Origin: Dipteris shenzhenensis
Taxonomy: Eukaryota; Polypodiophyta; Polypodiopsida; Gleicheniales
Length of the DNA stretch: 64,000 nucleotides
Direction: 5' to 3' (one strand)
Assembly (NCBI GenBank): GCA_047967505.1
Contig: CM106541.1
Below, piece by piece: positions 1 through 9,892 of this stretch (the stretch's first letter is position 1; every line of letters begins with the position of its first letter). A program made the translations under genes and the position numbers. The notes under the pieces were generated by a model. It ran no database searches and was not told where the DNA came from. It saw nothing but the letters and a program-made list of their open reading frames with translations.

Positions 1-953
1 ATATTCGGCCACATCAGATTTGCAGTGCTGAAGGAGATGCAGAAGCAAGGTATGGTTGCTCACTTACCTGCTGTAGTAGTAGAAATCAAAGGACTATGTG
101 AAGCTTGCATGATGGGCAAGCAACAAAGAAAGGCATTCCCACAAGAAAGCAAGAATAGAGCAAACGCTCCTCTAGAGTTGGTGCATGTTGACTTGTGCAG
201 TAAGATGCCTACATAGGCCTTGGGGGGATCTTCCTATTTTTTATTGATTGTCGACGACTATAGCAGGAAGATGTGGGTGTACTTTCTTCACAAAAAGGCT
301 CAAGCTTTCGGTAAATTGAAAGAATGGCTATAGCTTGTTGAAAATGAAACAGGGAGAAAAGTGAAGAAAATCAGATTGGATGGTGGTGGTGAGTTTGTTT
401 CTACAGAGTTTGGAGATTTTTGCAAGAGCAAAGGGATCAAGTAGACATCACATATGCCTCACTAAAATTCTATTGTTGAACGCCGAATGCGAACCACCGT
501 GGAGATGGGGAGGTGTATGTTGAAAGGTGCTGGACTGCCAAACCACTTTTGGGCTAAGGTTGTCAATACTATTGTTTACATCCTTAATCGTAGCTATACA
601 AAGGCACTCAAAGGTAAAACACCACATGAGGCTTACAGCGGTAAGAAGCCATCTGTCTTCCACTTCAAAACGTTTTGGTGTGAATGCTATTCGCATGTAC
701 CAAACAAAGAGAGAAACAAGCTACAACCAAAAAGCACCAAATGTATCTTCTTAGGCTATTGTGATGAGAAGAAAGCCTATAAGTTGTATGACCGAGAGGC
801 AAAGAAGATCATAGTGAGCTGTGATGTGATGTTCAGGGACCAGCCACATGCAGTGGAGGCAAAGAAGAGCTCTTCCACTTTATCATCAAGCGAAGAGGTA
901 ATTTCACTATGGACTTTTCCCAGGAGCTATAAAGGAGGAGGAAATATTAGATG
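1..953 (+). pseudogene. copia E1 integrase region (decayed)
   Basis: This is the integrase part of a copia polyprotein, which would insert the cDNA copy into host DNA. The end of the HHCC zinc-binding domain is visible as CEACMMGKQ near 97-123. The catalytic triad can still be read: Asp in HVDLC near 184-198, Asp in IRLDGGGEF near 370-397, and Glu in IVERRMRT near 472-495. A stop at 214-216 and stops near 331, 441 and 464 break the frame. The longest open stretch, 487-953, holds the integrase C-terminal part with the motifs FWAKVVNT, KCIFLGY and CDVMFRD. It is non-functional but well recognisable. Confidence 0.9.
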
Positions 954-1079
954 ATGAAGGTATAAGTCACCAACCTGTTGTTACACCACCAAAAAAGCCA
1001 TTGCCATGATGGGTAAGGCAACTCTGTGACCATGATAACCAAATGCCTATGTTTGTTGAGCAGCATGCAAACAGACCAA

Positions 1080-2700
1080 GGCAGTCTCAGAGAATTGAGG
1101 AGCAAAGGAGGGCTTCTACTCACATAGTCTCAATATGGCCTTGATGGGGTTGAGATTATTGCAAAAGTAAAGGAGCCTGCGAGTTTGGAGGAAGCACTTG
1201 CAGACTGAGATTGGAAAAATGCTATGCAAGTAGAATATGACAATATCATGAAGAACGAAACTTGGGAGCTGGTAGATCAACCACCTAACAGAAGGGTTAT
1301 TGGCACCAAGTTGGTTTGGAAGGTAAAATACAAGGTTGATGGGACTTTGGAAAAGTACAAAGCCAGATTAGTTGCACAAGGATTTTCACAGGTTGAAGGG
1401 TTTGATTTTCAGGAATCTTTCACTCCGACTACCAGAATGACCACTATTCGCACAGTATTATCGGTGGCTGCTCATAAAAAGTGGCCACTTTATCAAATGG
1501 ATGTTAAATTATCATTCTTGAATGGTGACCTCAAGGAGGAGGTGTATGTGGCTCAGCCACCAAGGTTTGAGGCCCCTCATTCTGAGAACAAGGTATGCAA
1601 GCTGAAGAAGGCACTGTACGGGCTAAAACAGGCCCCAAGAGCATGGTACCAATGGATAGAAAAATTCTTTCATAAATTAAACTTCAAAAGATGTGCCTCA
1701 GATGCTAACTTGTATGTGTACAGGAAAGGTGGAAAATTTGCTATTATTGTTCTATATGTGGATGATCTCCTTATTACAGGTGACTATGAAGACATGATCC
1801 AATAGACTAGAAAGGCATTGAGCACTGAGTTTGAGATGATAGACTTAGGCTTGATGCACTACTATTTGGGTATTGAAGTTTGGCAAGAGCCAGGGAAGAT
1901 CTTCATATCTCAATAGAAATATGCAAGGGAGATCTTAAAGGCATTTGGTATGTCAGATGCAAGGAGATAGCTAGACCTATGGAGGTAAATGCAAGGCTGT
2001 CTATGGAGGATGCCTGACCACTAGCAGACATCGGGAGGTACAGGAAGTTGGTCACAATAGTCTCATCTATCTGTGCAACACCAGATTCGGACATTGGTTT
2101 TGCTGTTGGCATTTTGAGCAGGTTCTCCAATAAGCCCCGAGAAAATCATTGGAATGCAGGGATGCGGGTGCTTAGGTATGTGAAGGGCACTCTTGATTAT
2201 GGCATCACCTATGGTATGGGCACTTCCTTGGCTGGTCATTGTGACTCAGATTGGGCTAGAGATGTTGATTCTAAGAAATTAGTTTCTAGATATTCTGTCT
2301 CTTTAGGTTCAGGTATCTTCTATTAGATCAGTAAGAAACAACCATAGTGGCATTGTCCTCTACCAAAGTTGAGTACAAGGCAGCATGTTTTGATGCATGT
2401 GAAGCAGTGTGGCTGAGGAGGACCTTATGGCACATGGGAGTGCAAGAGGATGAGGCAATTCTACTGAGGTGCGACAATCAAAGTTGCATGGCCATTGCTA
2501 AAAATCCAGTGTTTCATGAGCGCACAAAACATATAGAGATTCAGTATCACTATGTACATGATTTGATCGAGGATGGGATAGTGAATTGGTCTACTGTCCA
2601 ACAGAGAAAAATGGAGTAGATATCTTCACAAGGCACTCGGGAAGGATCAGCTTTAGGGTCATCTTCAGAGACTCAGCATTGGGCCGAGAAGGTAGTTCAC
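1080..2700 (+). pseudogene. copia E1 reverse transcriptase and RNase H (decayed)
   Basis: The reverse transcriptase open stretch 1224-1805 contains [18 protein letters not shown], the [13 protein letters not shown] motif, [14 protein letters not shown] and an intact catalytic [10 protein letters not shown] at 1750-1779. A stop ends it at 1803. The RNase H region (2048-2619) shows the acidic residues in GHCDSDWA, STKVEY and RCDNQSCMA, in the usual copia order and separated by stops near 2324 and 2346. It continues weakly to the polypurine tract at about 2715. In life it would copy genomic RNA into DNA in the capsid; here it is dead. Confidence 0.92.
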
Positions 2701-2711
2701 CTATGGGTGGA

Positions 2712-2724
2712 CATTGAGGGGGGG
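2712..2724 (+). other. polypurine tract of copia E1
   Basis: A purine run (ATTGAGGGGGGG) directly abuts the LTR start TGTTAGATAT. In LTR elements this tract primes plus-strand DNA. The same tract precedes the LTR of element C at 40858-40869. Confidence 0.85.
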
Positions 2725-3343
2725 TGTTAGATATGCTCAATGCCCCACCCTCGTGGTAACCACTAGTGGTCCAAGGTGCTCAAGTTGTAAGGCCCCCATA
2801 TGAGGAGAAGCCATGTGTGAGCCTGAGACACTGGATGGATTCTGACTTGCATGTCAGATGAGGTCTATCCAATGAGACCATTGATGGTAGAAAGGTGATC
2901 TATGCGATTCTAGCCTATAGGCTAGGTAGGGTAGGTAAGCTAGTAGCACAATGAGGCACATTGTCTTGATTGTGTGGGAGCCCCTTGCTCTCCCCTTGGC
3001 AAAGGTATAGGGAATATTCCTTGACTAGTCGGTTCCACCGACTAGGTTGGTTGGTCGGCTCCATCGACTAGGTTGACTGGTCAGCTCCACCGACTATGTT
3101 GATTCGACTACCGTCCTCATACCTATAAAGAGGCAAACTTCCTAGTCCATTGCATCAGATCAGATCTTCCAGCTAGTAGCTCTTCACCTAGTATTTGTCT
3201 AGATCGCCATCTAACCTCCACTGGAACGCACAGGTGGATGGAGCCATCATATGTACTACATCAGTATTGAAGGAAAATTTAGTTTGCTGTGTACTCTCTA
3301 TTCTTTGTTGAGTTTCTGTTCCGCTGTGCCATGTAATTTAACA
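2725..3343 (+). repeat. 3' LTR of copia E1 (619 bp)
   Basis: It starts TGTTAGATATGC after the polypurine tract and ends TTAACA, giving TG...CA boundaries. A TATA box (TATAAAG, 3124-3130) sits in U3. Directly upstream (about 3023-3112) are three imperfect 26-bp units, each built on CTAGTCGG-loop-CCGACTAG. A second, 5'-truncated copy of this LTR family lies at 55071-55601. The right boundary was set by comparison with that copy. Confidence 0.85.
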
Positions 3344-3382
3344 TCTACTCATAATTCAACATGATTGGGTTAGTGGATTTTT

Positions 3383-4020
3383 TGTTAGGACAGGGACAAT
3401 CACAGTTTGTGCTCTCTTGAAGAATAGACACAGTGTGTAAGTTGAGAAATATCCCTTGCAAGGATAATTTATTTTGCATCGGGGGTTCAGGAACAATGCC
3501 CTCGATGGGGGTGTGGGGACAATGCCCCCAATAGTGGGGTCTGAGGCCTACTGCCTGTAGGCCTTGGCCCATGACGGTATGCCCTCCATTGCATGCGTGT
3601 GATCATTCGCGCGTGAATTTTCCCTCGCGTGCGTTATCGATGGTCGGTGGTCAATGGTCTTTGGCCAATGGTAAAAGTCAAGCAAACATGTGCCACCGTC
3701 CTCACACACTATCACATAGTATGCTAAGTCAATATGCATGTGCCAAGACCAGCCCACCAATGTGGTGGAATTGGTCTACTTTGAAGGGGTATATAAGGAG
3801 GCCACTTCTCAACATCGAATGCCAATACCCCTACCTCCAGTCCGTCTCCATCCAAAGTTTGTCTAGATTGCCATCGAAGCTCTACTGGAGAGCGCACAAG
3901 TGGATAGCACCATTAGTTGTATTTGATACAACATTTTTTTTCTACTCTATTGTGTCTATTCTTTGGTTATTGTACTATCGTTGTTGTCAATCGATCTCTC
4001 CACTGCATCGTATTTCTACA
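3383..4020 (+). repeat. LTR-like relic related to the E1/C LTRs
   Basis: The stretch starts TGTTAGGACAGGG and could end TTTCTACA. From about 3788 it has TATATAAGGAGG followed by a transcribed-region pattern shared with the E1 LTR (TTGTCTAGATTGCCATC, then GGAGAGCGCACAAGTGGATAG). No target duplication or polypurine tract was found, so the exact ends are uncertain; the core 3780-3985 is the safer part. Confidence 0.4.
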
Positions 4021-4620
4021 AAAAAATGTGAACATGCAACAAGTCGTACAAAAGCTACAGCAACAGGTCATAGTGAACAAGTAGTAGCAAGTGGACCACA
4101 ACAAAGAAAAGGCATTTGAACACGATAATGCATGCCTAAGGGATGAAGTAGCACAAGGTAAAACACTACGGGAGGAGAATGCATGGCTCCAAATGCATTT
4201 GGAGAAGTACCAGTAACTTCAGCAACTCATCCGTCACTAGTGGACATCAGTAGTATCTATCCTTGGCCACCAAGGGGGTGACATTTTGAGCCACCACATT
4301 CCCCTCCTCGACCACAACTAGACCATATCCACAACTCGTTCCTCTGACCTCCCATCTGAGGAAGGCATCGATGACCCCGTGGGTTCAGTACATGGGCATC
4401 CGCCTTTGAGTAACATCATCTAGTCCCTGCCACTCCATGAGGACACAGGTAAGGATAGCCGAGGCAAGAATCCCAAATCACATCACTTTCATTCTTCTCT
4501 CCCATCCTTCATTGATCTCCACAGCTTATTAGGACCTCCATAGCTTGGAAGCACCTCCCCTTAACTAAATTTGCGGCAAGTAGTCTTTCCATTGTGAAGA
4601 TAGTAGCTGCTAACTTGAAA
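4021..4620 (+). pseudogene. decayed glutamine/glutamate-rich ORF
   Basis: The plus strand reads, with several stops, as a helical low-complexity protein: QQVVQKLQQQV, then KTLREENAWLQMHLEKYQ, then a Ser/Pro/His-rich part. The first part has heptad-like spacing of hydrophobic residues, as in a coiled coil. It follows the LTR-like relic at 3383-4020, so it could be the start of a retroelement gag, but no zinc knuckle or conserved gag motif is visible. I do not recognise the family. Confidence 0.25.
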
Positions 4621-5137
4621 TTGAAATCGAATCCTACTATTTTATCAAATTTTTAAGGAAAAAAGAGAATGAGTAAAATAGTGGACATGAGGCACAACAT
4701 AGGGCCTCTTAGGACTCGATCCTCCTTACAAATGTCAGGGGTGGTGATTTATTATTGATTTTGTGATGTCTATATTTTGGAAGATGAAGTTCAACAAATA
4801 CATGAATAAAGCGATACAGTAACTGATCCTCATTGTAGTTTTTACAATATTGTCACATGGACTACAACCATATGAATAAAGGTGTAGTCATCCTTCAATA
4901 TTACATCCATCTTGGATTTCCTTGCTCCCTCACATTGATAACATGCATTAAATGAGAGGAATGTTGTAAGAATTCAGATTGAAAACAAGAAATTTTGAAT
5001 GGACCAATAATTGAAAATATTTATATTATAATATATAATATATAATTATTATAACCACACATAGTGTGGGTGGGGAGATAGCGTGCTTCCTTCCCCAAAG
5101 AGTTATAATCCGAGGGAATGGGCCCTTCCTTGGGTGC
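4621..5137. other. no gene seen
   Basis: AT-rich sequence with a short (TA)-rich stretch near 5018-5050. Only short, unconvincing ORFs occur; no RNA gene or repeat was identified. Confidence 0.5.
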
Positions 5138-5810
5138 TGTTATGGATAAATTTTTCTAAGGAAAAAGGCATTAATATGTGTGTGTGTTTGTATGTGTGGC
5201 AATAGTATAATAAAATATGGTGTGCATAGGGCCCAGGGTTGAGGTGGCAGGGCATGACCATGTGCCACCCTTCCACGTAAGAGGACCCATAAGGTGTGAT
5301 GTATATAATCCATGGTAGTAATATTATAAAATGTAAGGTGGCATGGCTCCTCCATGTGCCACCTCTCCACCTAGGCTGCATTTAGTGAGATATGGCTCAA
5401 AGTCCATGGGAGAAGTAATATAAAATAGGTGGAGATGGATATTATATTGGGTTATTCCATCCATATAGGATAGGCTCATGTGGGGGAGGTATAGAAGGTC
5501 CAAGAGAGCAAGTTAAATAATGGGGAAAGTAGGATGAGGTGGCAAGATTCCTTGTGCCAACCCTCCACTTGTCCTCTTAGATGTTTGAATGTATTATAAA
5601 ATTGGGAAGAGACCAAGGTTGTATCATAGAGGCCAAGCATTATCGCACAAAATTGAGAGTGCGTAACTACCTAGCCCACATGGGAGACTCTTCCACACAC
5701 CATGCATGTGGGAGGATGCATTTATTGGGAGAGACCCTCTCTCTTGGCTATAAAAGGAGGGAGCTATTCTTTGATGAGGGGCTCATTCTTGTAAAGCCAC
5801 CTAGCTAGTA
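5138..5810 (+). repeat. TATA-bearing repeat, likely LTR of the Ty3 family
   Basis: This stretch matches, in reverse complement, the segment 22540-23125 that abuts the 3' end of the Ty3 pol. Both start TGTTAT. Both contain GTGGCA...TGCCAC imperfect palindromes, CACCATGCATGT, a TATA box (TATAAAA at 5749-5755 here, the minus-strand equivalent at 22603-22609) and then TGTAAAGCCACC or TGTATAGCCACC. Similarity fades after about 5810. It probably began as an LTR promoter. Downstream lies a leader and the Z pseudogene, so it may have driven that transcript. Confidence 0.6.
5241..5576 (+). repeat. three imperfect GTGGCA/TGCCAC palindromes
   Basis: Units near 5241-5282, 5335-5376 and 5535-5576 each read GAGGTGGCA...TGTGCCACC followed by CTCCAC or TTCCAC. 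The first two are preceded by an A/T motif like ATATTATAAAAT. Related units occur on the opposite strand near 22790, 22885 and 22990. Confidence 0.6.
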
Positions 5811-6732
5811 CTTTGATTTCTCCCTTCCCTTCCTTTCAAAATAAAGCATGGTCCTCTTCCCTTGATGTCTCCATCTTTACATTCCTCCTCCCATCATGTA
5901 CATGCTTCTCTCCCCCTCTCCCTTTCTGCTTGTGTCATAGTCTCCCTCTTCATTCCCTCCCCTTCTAATTCCTTTTCCCCTCCGATAACGTTTCGCCCTC
6001 ATGTTCTCCTTTCCTCTATGGCCCTCGAGCCTCGCCATGCTTAGCCTCTAGCCTCTGGTCCTGATTTCTTTTCTGGCTAATAGAAATGGTGTGGCTGCTT
6101 GGATCGAAATCTCCACGGCTAGTGGTGTAAAACCTATTACTCCTACGACTGGGTGCGGCTCTGCAGCCTCTTTCGTGCACAGTTCTCTACTTTTGCACCT
6201 CCAAACTATGTATGTTCCCTGTCCCTACGGTTGCAAAACCTCCCTGCTTTGTTTGTTAGTGAGCATAATGTTAATTGGTAGTTACACTTAGACCATACGT
6301 GGAGTGTCTCTCTCTTTTGAATTGGAATTGCAGTTACAGCCTCGCCCCCCCCCCCTCTCTCTCTCTCTTTCTCACTCTCACATGCATAGAGGTGCAGTCT
6401 TCGTCCTGCTTGCTACATCACCAAGTCTCTCTCTCTAATAGAGGTGCAATCTTCCTCTTGCTTGTTTCATTGACAAGAATTGCTATCCTCCCTCTCACTC
6501 ACTCTGCTACTATTGTAGGCGACTTTGCGGTGCTTGGACTACATACACACTCACACCCAGGCACAAGCTTCTTCCTGCCTACTCCATGATCAAGAATCCT
6601 TATTGAGGTGGAGATTGTCTCATGTGGACTCTCTCTCTCTCTCTCTCCAATGACACATATCATTTTAGACTACATTGAAAGGGCTACCACAATCTTGTTA
6701 GGATCTCCTTGCAATCAAGCTTTCTTGATTTG
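5811..6732 (+). promoter_or_regulatory. pyrimidine-rich leader ending in a splice-donor-like site
   Basis: About 900 bp of C/T-rich sequence with small (CT)n runs (for example 6628-6648) and no credible ORF, starting some 60 bp after the TATA box at 5749. It ends at TTTG|GTAAGTAT (intron start 6733), a strong plant-type donor. A matching acceptor, CAACAG, ends at 6886. I infer a 5' untranslated exon and a 154-bp intron for the Z pseudogene. No transcript evidence is available. Confidence 0.4.
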
Positions 6733-6886
6733 GTAAGTATGTTTCCACTTATTTTATTTTTAGACTTTGCATTATGGAGTTGATGCAAAAAGTTGTATGG
6801 ATTCTTGGTTTATATTGCGTATTGTTTAGAGCATTGCCTAGTTCTAGCCTGCACATGTTTTGGGTTTACATTTGAGCTACCAACAG

Positions 6887-9564
6887 GGTGAGTCAATGCA
6901 AGGCAACATGGAAAGATCCATTGAACCAACAATACGGGACAATGTCATAAGGGATTATGAAGCTAGAAAGAAAAGAGTGCAGTGTGCAAGAGACAAATGC
7001 ACGATGAAGGTTACTATATATGGAATTGATGACTTGCAAAAGCAAAGGATTGTTAACAAAACTGTGAACATTTTTGATAGCATGACGACTGGCACGGGTG
7101 CAAAAATTAGGACTGAACTTTTTAATTCAATATTGCAACATTTGGGTCCAATGCCTTCGTGACCTCTCATAAAGAGAAAAAGCTGACATTCAAGCATGCC
7201 TCATTGACACTGTTCACAGTACACTGGCCATTGTAAAGCAAAAAGCTTCCAAAGATGAGTTGTTTTTTAAGAAAAGTGCATTGACTATGCTGATGAGCTC
7301 CAATCAGTGCATTCCCGTAGCATTTAGGTCTCAAGAGTACTTCAAGTTCCTAGGCATAGCTTGTATGAGGCAAGATCTAGAGTCTATGCACGAGCTGATG
7401 ATGGTAATGGACTATTCTCATTGGTTGCATGTTGGAAGAAGCACCATCCTAGCCCAATTTGTGATGAAATAAAGAAACTTGTACAATCATTTTGGGAGGT
7501 CGAGACATGTGTTTCCCCCAACAAGAAGGACATTTGCCGAGAAAGAGTTACAAGAAATAGTTACATCAAGCACCCGGTGCACCTTCTCGAGGAGCCTCAG
7601 GTACTGCCCTACTAAAGTGCATGATTGATAGTTCGTACACTATAACTTACCACTGACATGATAGTCACAGTATGATAGTTGATTTCCACTATCATGTGCT
7701 ATTAATCGAAATCATGGGATGGTTTCCTCTCACCTTTGGTTGGTGCCATATGATAGTTATAATTGTCATATTCTGATTAGCACTCTCTTCTACCAATGTC
7801 ATAGGCTTCTTAGCACATACAACGCTTGCTACCACAATCAATGCTTGGCAGCACCTGCAATGCTTGTTAGCACTATAAATATTGGCTAGCACTTGCAATT
7901 AGCACTCTCATCTCATAGCAACACTTTCAGATACTAGCACCTGACTATTTGTTGTTAGCACATGCAATGCTTATTAGCACTCTCATCTACCACTATCAAA
8001 TGCTAGTTACCACATGCAATGCTTGTAATTGCAAGTGCTTGTTAGCACATGCAGTAACAGGCATGTGCTAATAAGAATTGCATGTGGTTGTTAGCATGTG
8101 CTAGTAAGAGATGTTTGTGCATGTTAGAAAATGCCATTCTTGCTAGTGGCACCTGTAGTTGCTAGCACCAAGCTTGTTAGCACCTCCAATCCTTGTTAGT
8201 AGTTGCAATGCTTATTAGTAGTCTCATCTACCACTGCCGTAGGCTAGTTAGCACCTATAATTCTCACTAGCACCACTTATGGTTGCTAGCACCTGCAACG
8301 TTTGTTAGCACCTTCCATCCTTATTAGCACAAGTGCAATGCTTATTAGCACTCTCATCTTCCACTACTAGATGCTAGCTAGCACGTTGCTATTGCATGTG
8401 CTTGTTAGCACATGCAATAATATGCATGTACTAATAACAGTCACATGTGCTTGTTAGCATGTGCTTGGCAAGAAACACTTGTGGTTTGGGTTTAAGAACA
8501 TACACTTCTTGCTAGAACCACCTATAGTTGCTAGCACTTGCAATGCTTGTTAGCACTTGCAATCCTTTTTAGCAATTACAATGCTTATTGGCACTCTCAT
8601 CTACCACTTCCATATGCTAGTTAGCACTTGTAGCACCTATACTTCTTGCCAGCACCACTTATGTTTGCTAGCACCTGCAATGCTTGTTAGCACCTACAAT
8701 CCTTGTTAGCTCAAGTGCAATGCTTATTAGCACTCTCATCTACCACTACTAGATGCTAGTTACCACATGCAATGCCTATTATTACACCTACTAATTGTGC
8801 TAATTAGCACCTGCTATGCCTGTTAGCACCTAGAATTCCTGTTATCACCTACAATTCTTGTTGTTGCACCTACTAGCTATGTTAATTATAGCACTTGCAT
8901 TGCATGTTAGCACCTACACTGCCTGCTAGTACTAGCACCTACACTACCTGTCAGCTCTTACAATACTAGTGGTCCATGCAATGCTTGTTAGTCAGGTCTT
9001 GTGATTACAATTGCTAACAAGCAACTACACATTCCTCTTGATGGCAAGTTGAGCTCTTTCATCGATTTAAACAAAAAAATTCCAGAGTGCAGGATTCAAT
9101 TGCAGTGATTTGAGTATTTGAAGCCTCCATTTATGTGCAAGTTAAAGGACCGCTACACTTGTTACTATGAATACCATGTGCAGATGTCCTTTTTGAAAGA
9201 TGTGTTGAACTTGATGCACAATAAAATGTTTGGCATCCATTTGAAATGTCAATGCAAATGCACTGTTTGTACTAGTGATGACACAAATAACATATGTTCA
9301 TCTACTCTGCATACTTACAAACGTCTCACACATTTGTGGGAGTCATTGATTTTCCCAACACAAAATGATGCGACCTTCCATCATAGAAAGTGTTTAATGG
9401 GTGAATGCAATTATTGTGGCATAAAGAAGGAAGTGAAAACCATTACTATGAAAGTATTTGAATATGTGGATACTATAGACAAGCATGGAAATAAAAAGAT
9501 CTCATGAACAAAAACATGCAATGTTGGGAGTCTTTGCAGTTCTTGAAAAGTAAAATGAAGCACT
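6887..9564 (+). pseudogene. Z family: Cys/His-rich repetitive gene, spliced and broken
   Basis: Exon A (6887-7600) reads, across two frame changes, from MERSIEPTI through QCARDKCTMKVTIYGIDDL, a lysine-rich middle, ARADDGNGLFSLVACW, and ETCVSPNKKDICRERV then HPVHLLEEPQ. A donor (CAG|GTACTG, 7601) follows. Exon B starts near 9022 with IPLDGKLSSF and continues as LKPPFMCKLKDRYTCYYEYH, KCQCKCTVC, LWESLIFP and HHRKCLMGECNYCGIK. A frameshift near 9500 follows, and the reading resumes as QFLKSKMKHLTKY until the copia A LTR cuts it at 9565. The Cys pattern is CxCxCx2C, then Hx3Cx4Cx2C. I recall similar hypothetical proteins repeated many times in bryophyte, lycophyte and algal genomes, probably transposon-encoded, but cannot name the family. 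Confidence 0.5.
7780..9000 (+). repeat. TTAGCAC minisatellite with higher-order periodicity
   Basis: Dozens of degenerate copies of TGCTTGTTAGCACCTGCAA fill the stretch between the two Z exons. A second motif, GCACTCTCATCTACCACT, recurs near 7978, 8218, 8347, 8590 and 8731. Spacings of about 370-385 bp between alternate copies show a higher-order unit. It has no ORF. It lies inside the presumed 1.42-kb intron 7601-9021. Confidence 0.85.
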
Positions 9565-9889
9565 TGACAAAATATGAAGAGGCGAGAGGAGAAGAGGGGA
9601 GATGAGAAGAGAGGGCACAGCTAGAGAGCACACCACAAATGACTAACTATACACACTAGATTTAGTTGAAAATGTAGAATATATACAAATCTATTTAGGG
9701 TTAGGGTTAGGGCATCTAACCCTTTCCTTATAGCACTCTATATGTGTTAGTGCTATGCACATGTAATCACATGATGTTGAGTGTGGTCTCTCAACACCTT
9801 CCCTCAAGATCAACATCATGAAGTAGGCCTTCCCTCAAGATGATGATTCTAGGGAATCAAAGAAGGACTAAACATTACATTCCATCACA
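9565..9889 (-). repeat. copia A LTR, copy 1 (325 bp)
   Basis: In element orientation it starts TGTGATGGAATG just after the polypurine tract TTAAAGGGG and ends TATTTTGTCA. Both ends are set by comparison with the LTR at 19928-20250. It contains a telomere-like run (9694-9712) and the element's TATA region. Confidence 0.85.
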
Positions 9890-9892
9890 CCC

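Larger units (their letters stand above)
1..3343 (+). mobile_element. Ty1/copia element E1, 3' portion with 3' LTR
   Basis: The element enters the window already inside pol (zinc-binding domain ahead of integrase) and runs through integrase, reverse transcriptase, RNase H, a polypurine tract and a 3' LTR. The order integrase before reverse transcriptase is diagnostic of Ty1/copia. Many in-frame stops and frame changes make it a fossil. It is related to element C at 36-41.6 kb: both share the CEACMMGKQ integrase motif and an LTR starting TGTTAGATAT. The 5' LTR and gag lie outside the window, so no target duplication can be tested. Confidence 0.93.

Noticed and set aside
3571-4119. 182-codon plus-strand ORF
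   Set aside because: It runs through an LTR-like relic with its TATA region; composition and position do not suggest a protein.
7692-9010. CRISPR-like array
   Set aside because: Units are degenerate, of mixed length and without unique spacers, in a plant context; it is a minisatellite.
9570-9574. AAATA/TATTT as a target duplication of the A1 and A2 LTRs
   Set aside because: The words are part of the LTR end itself (TATTTTGTCA in both copies), so the true flanks, GCACT and GAAGA, do not match.
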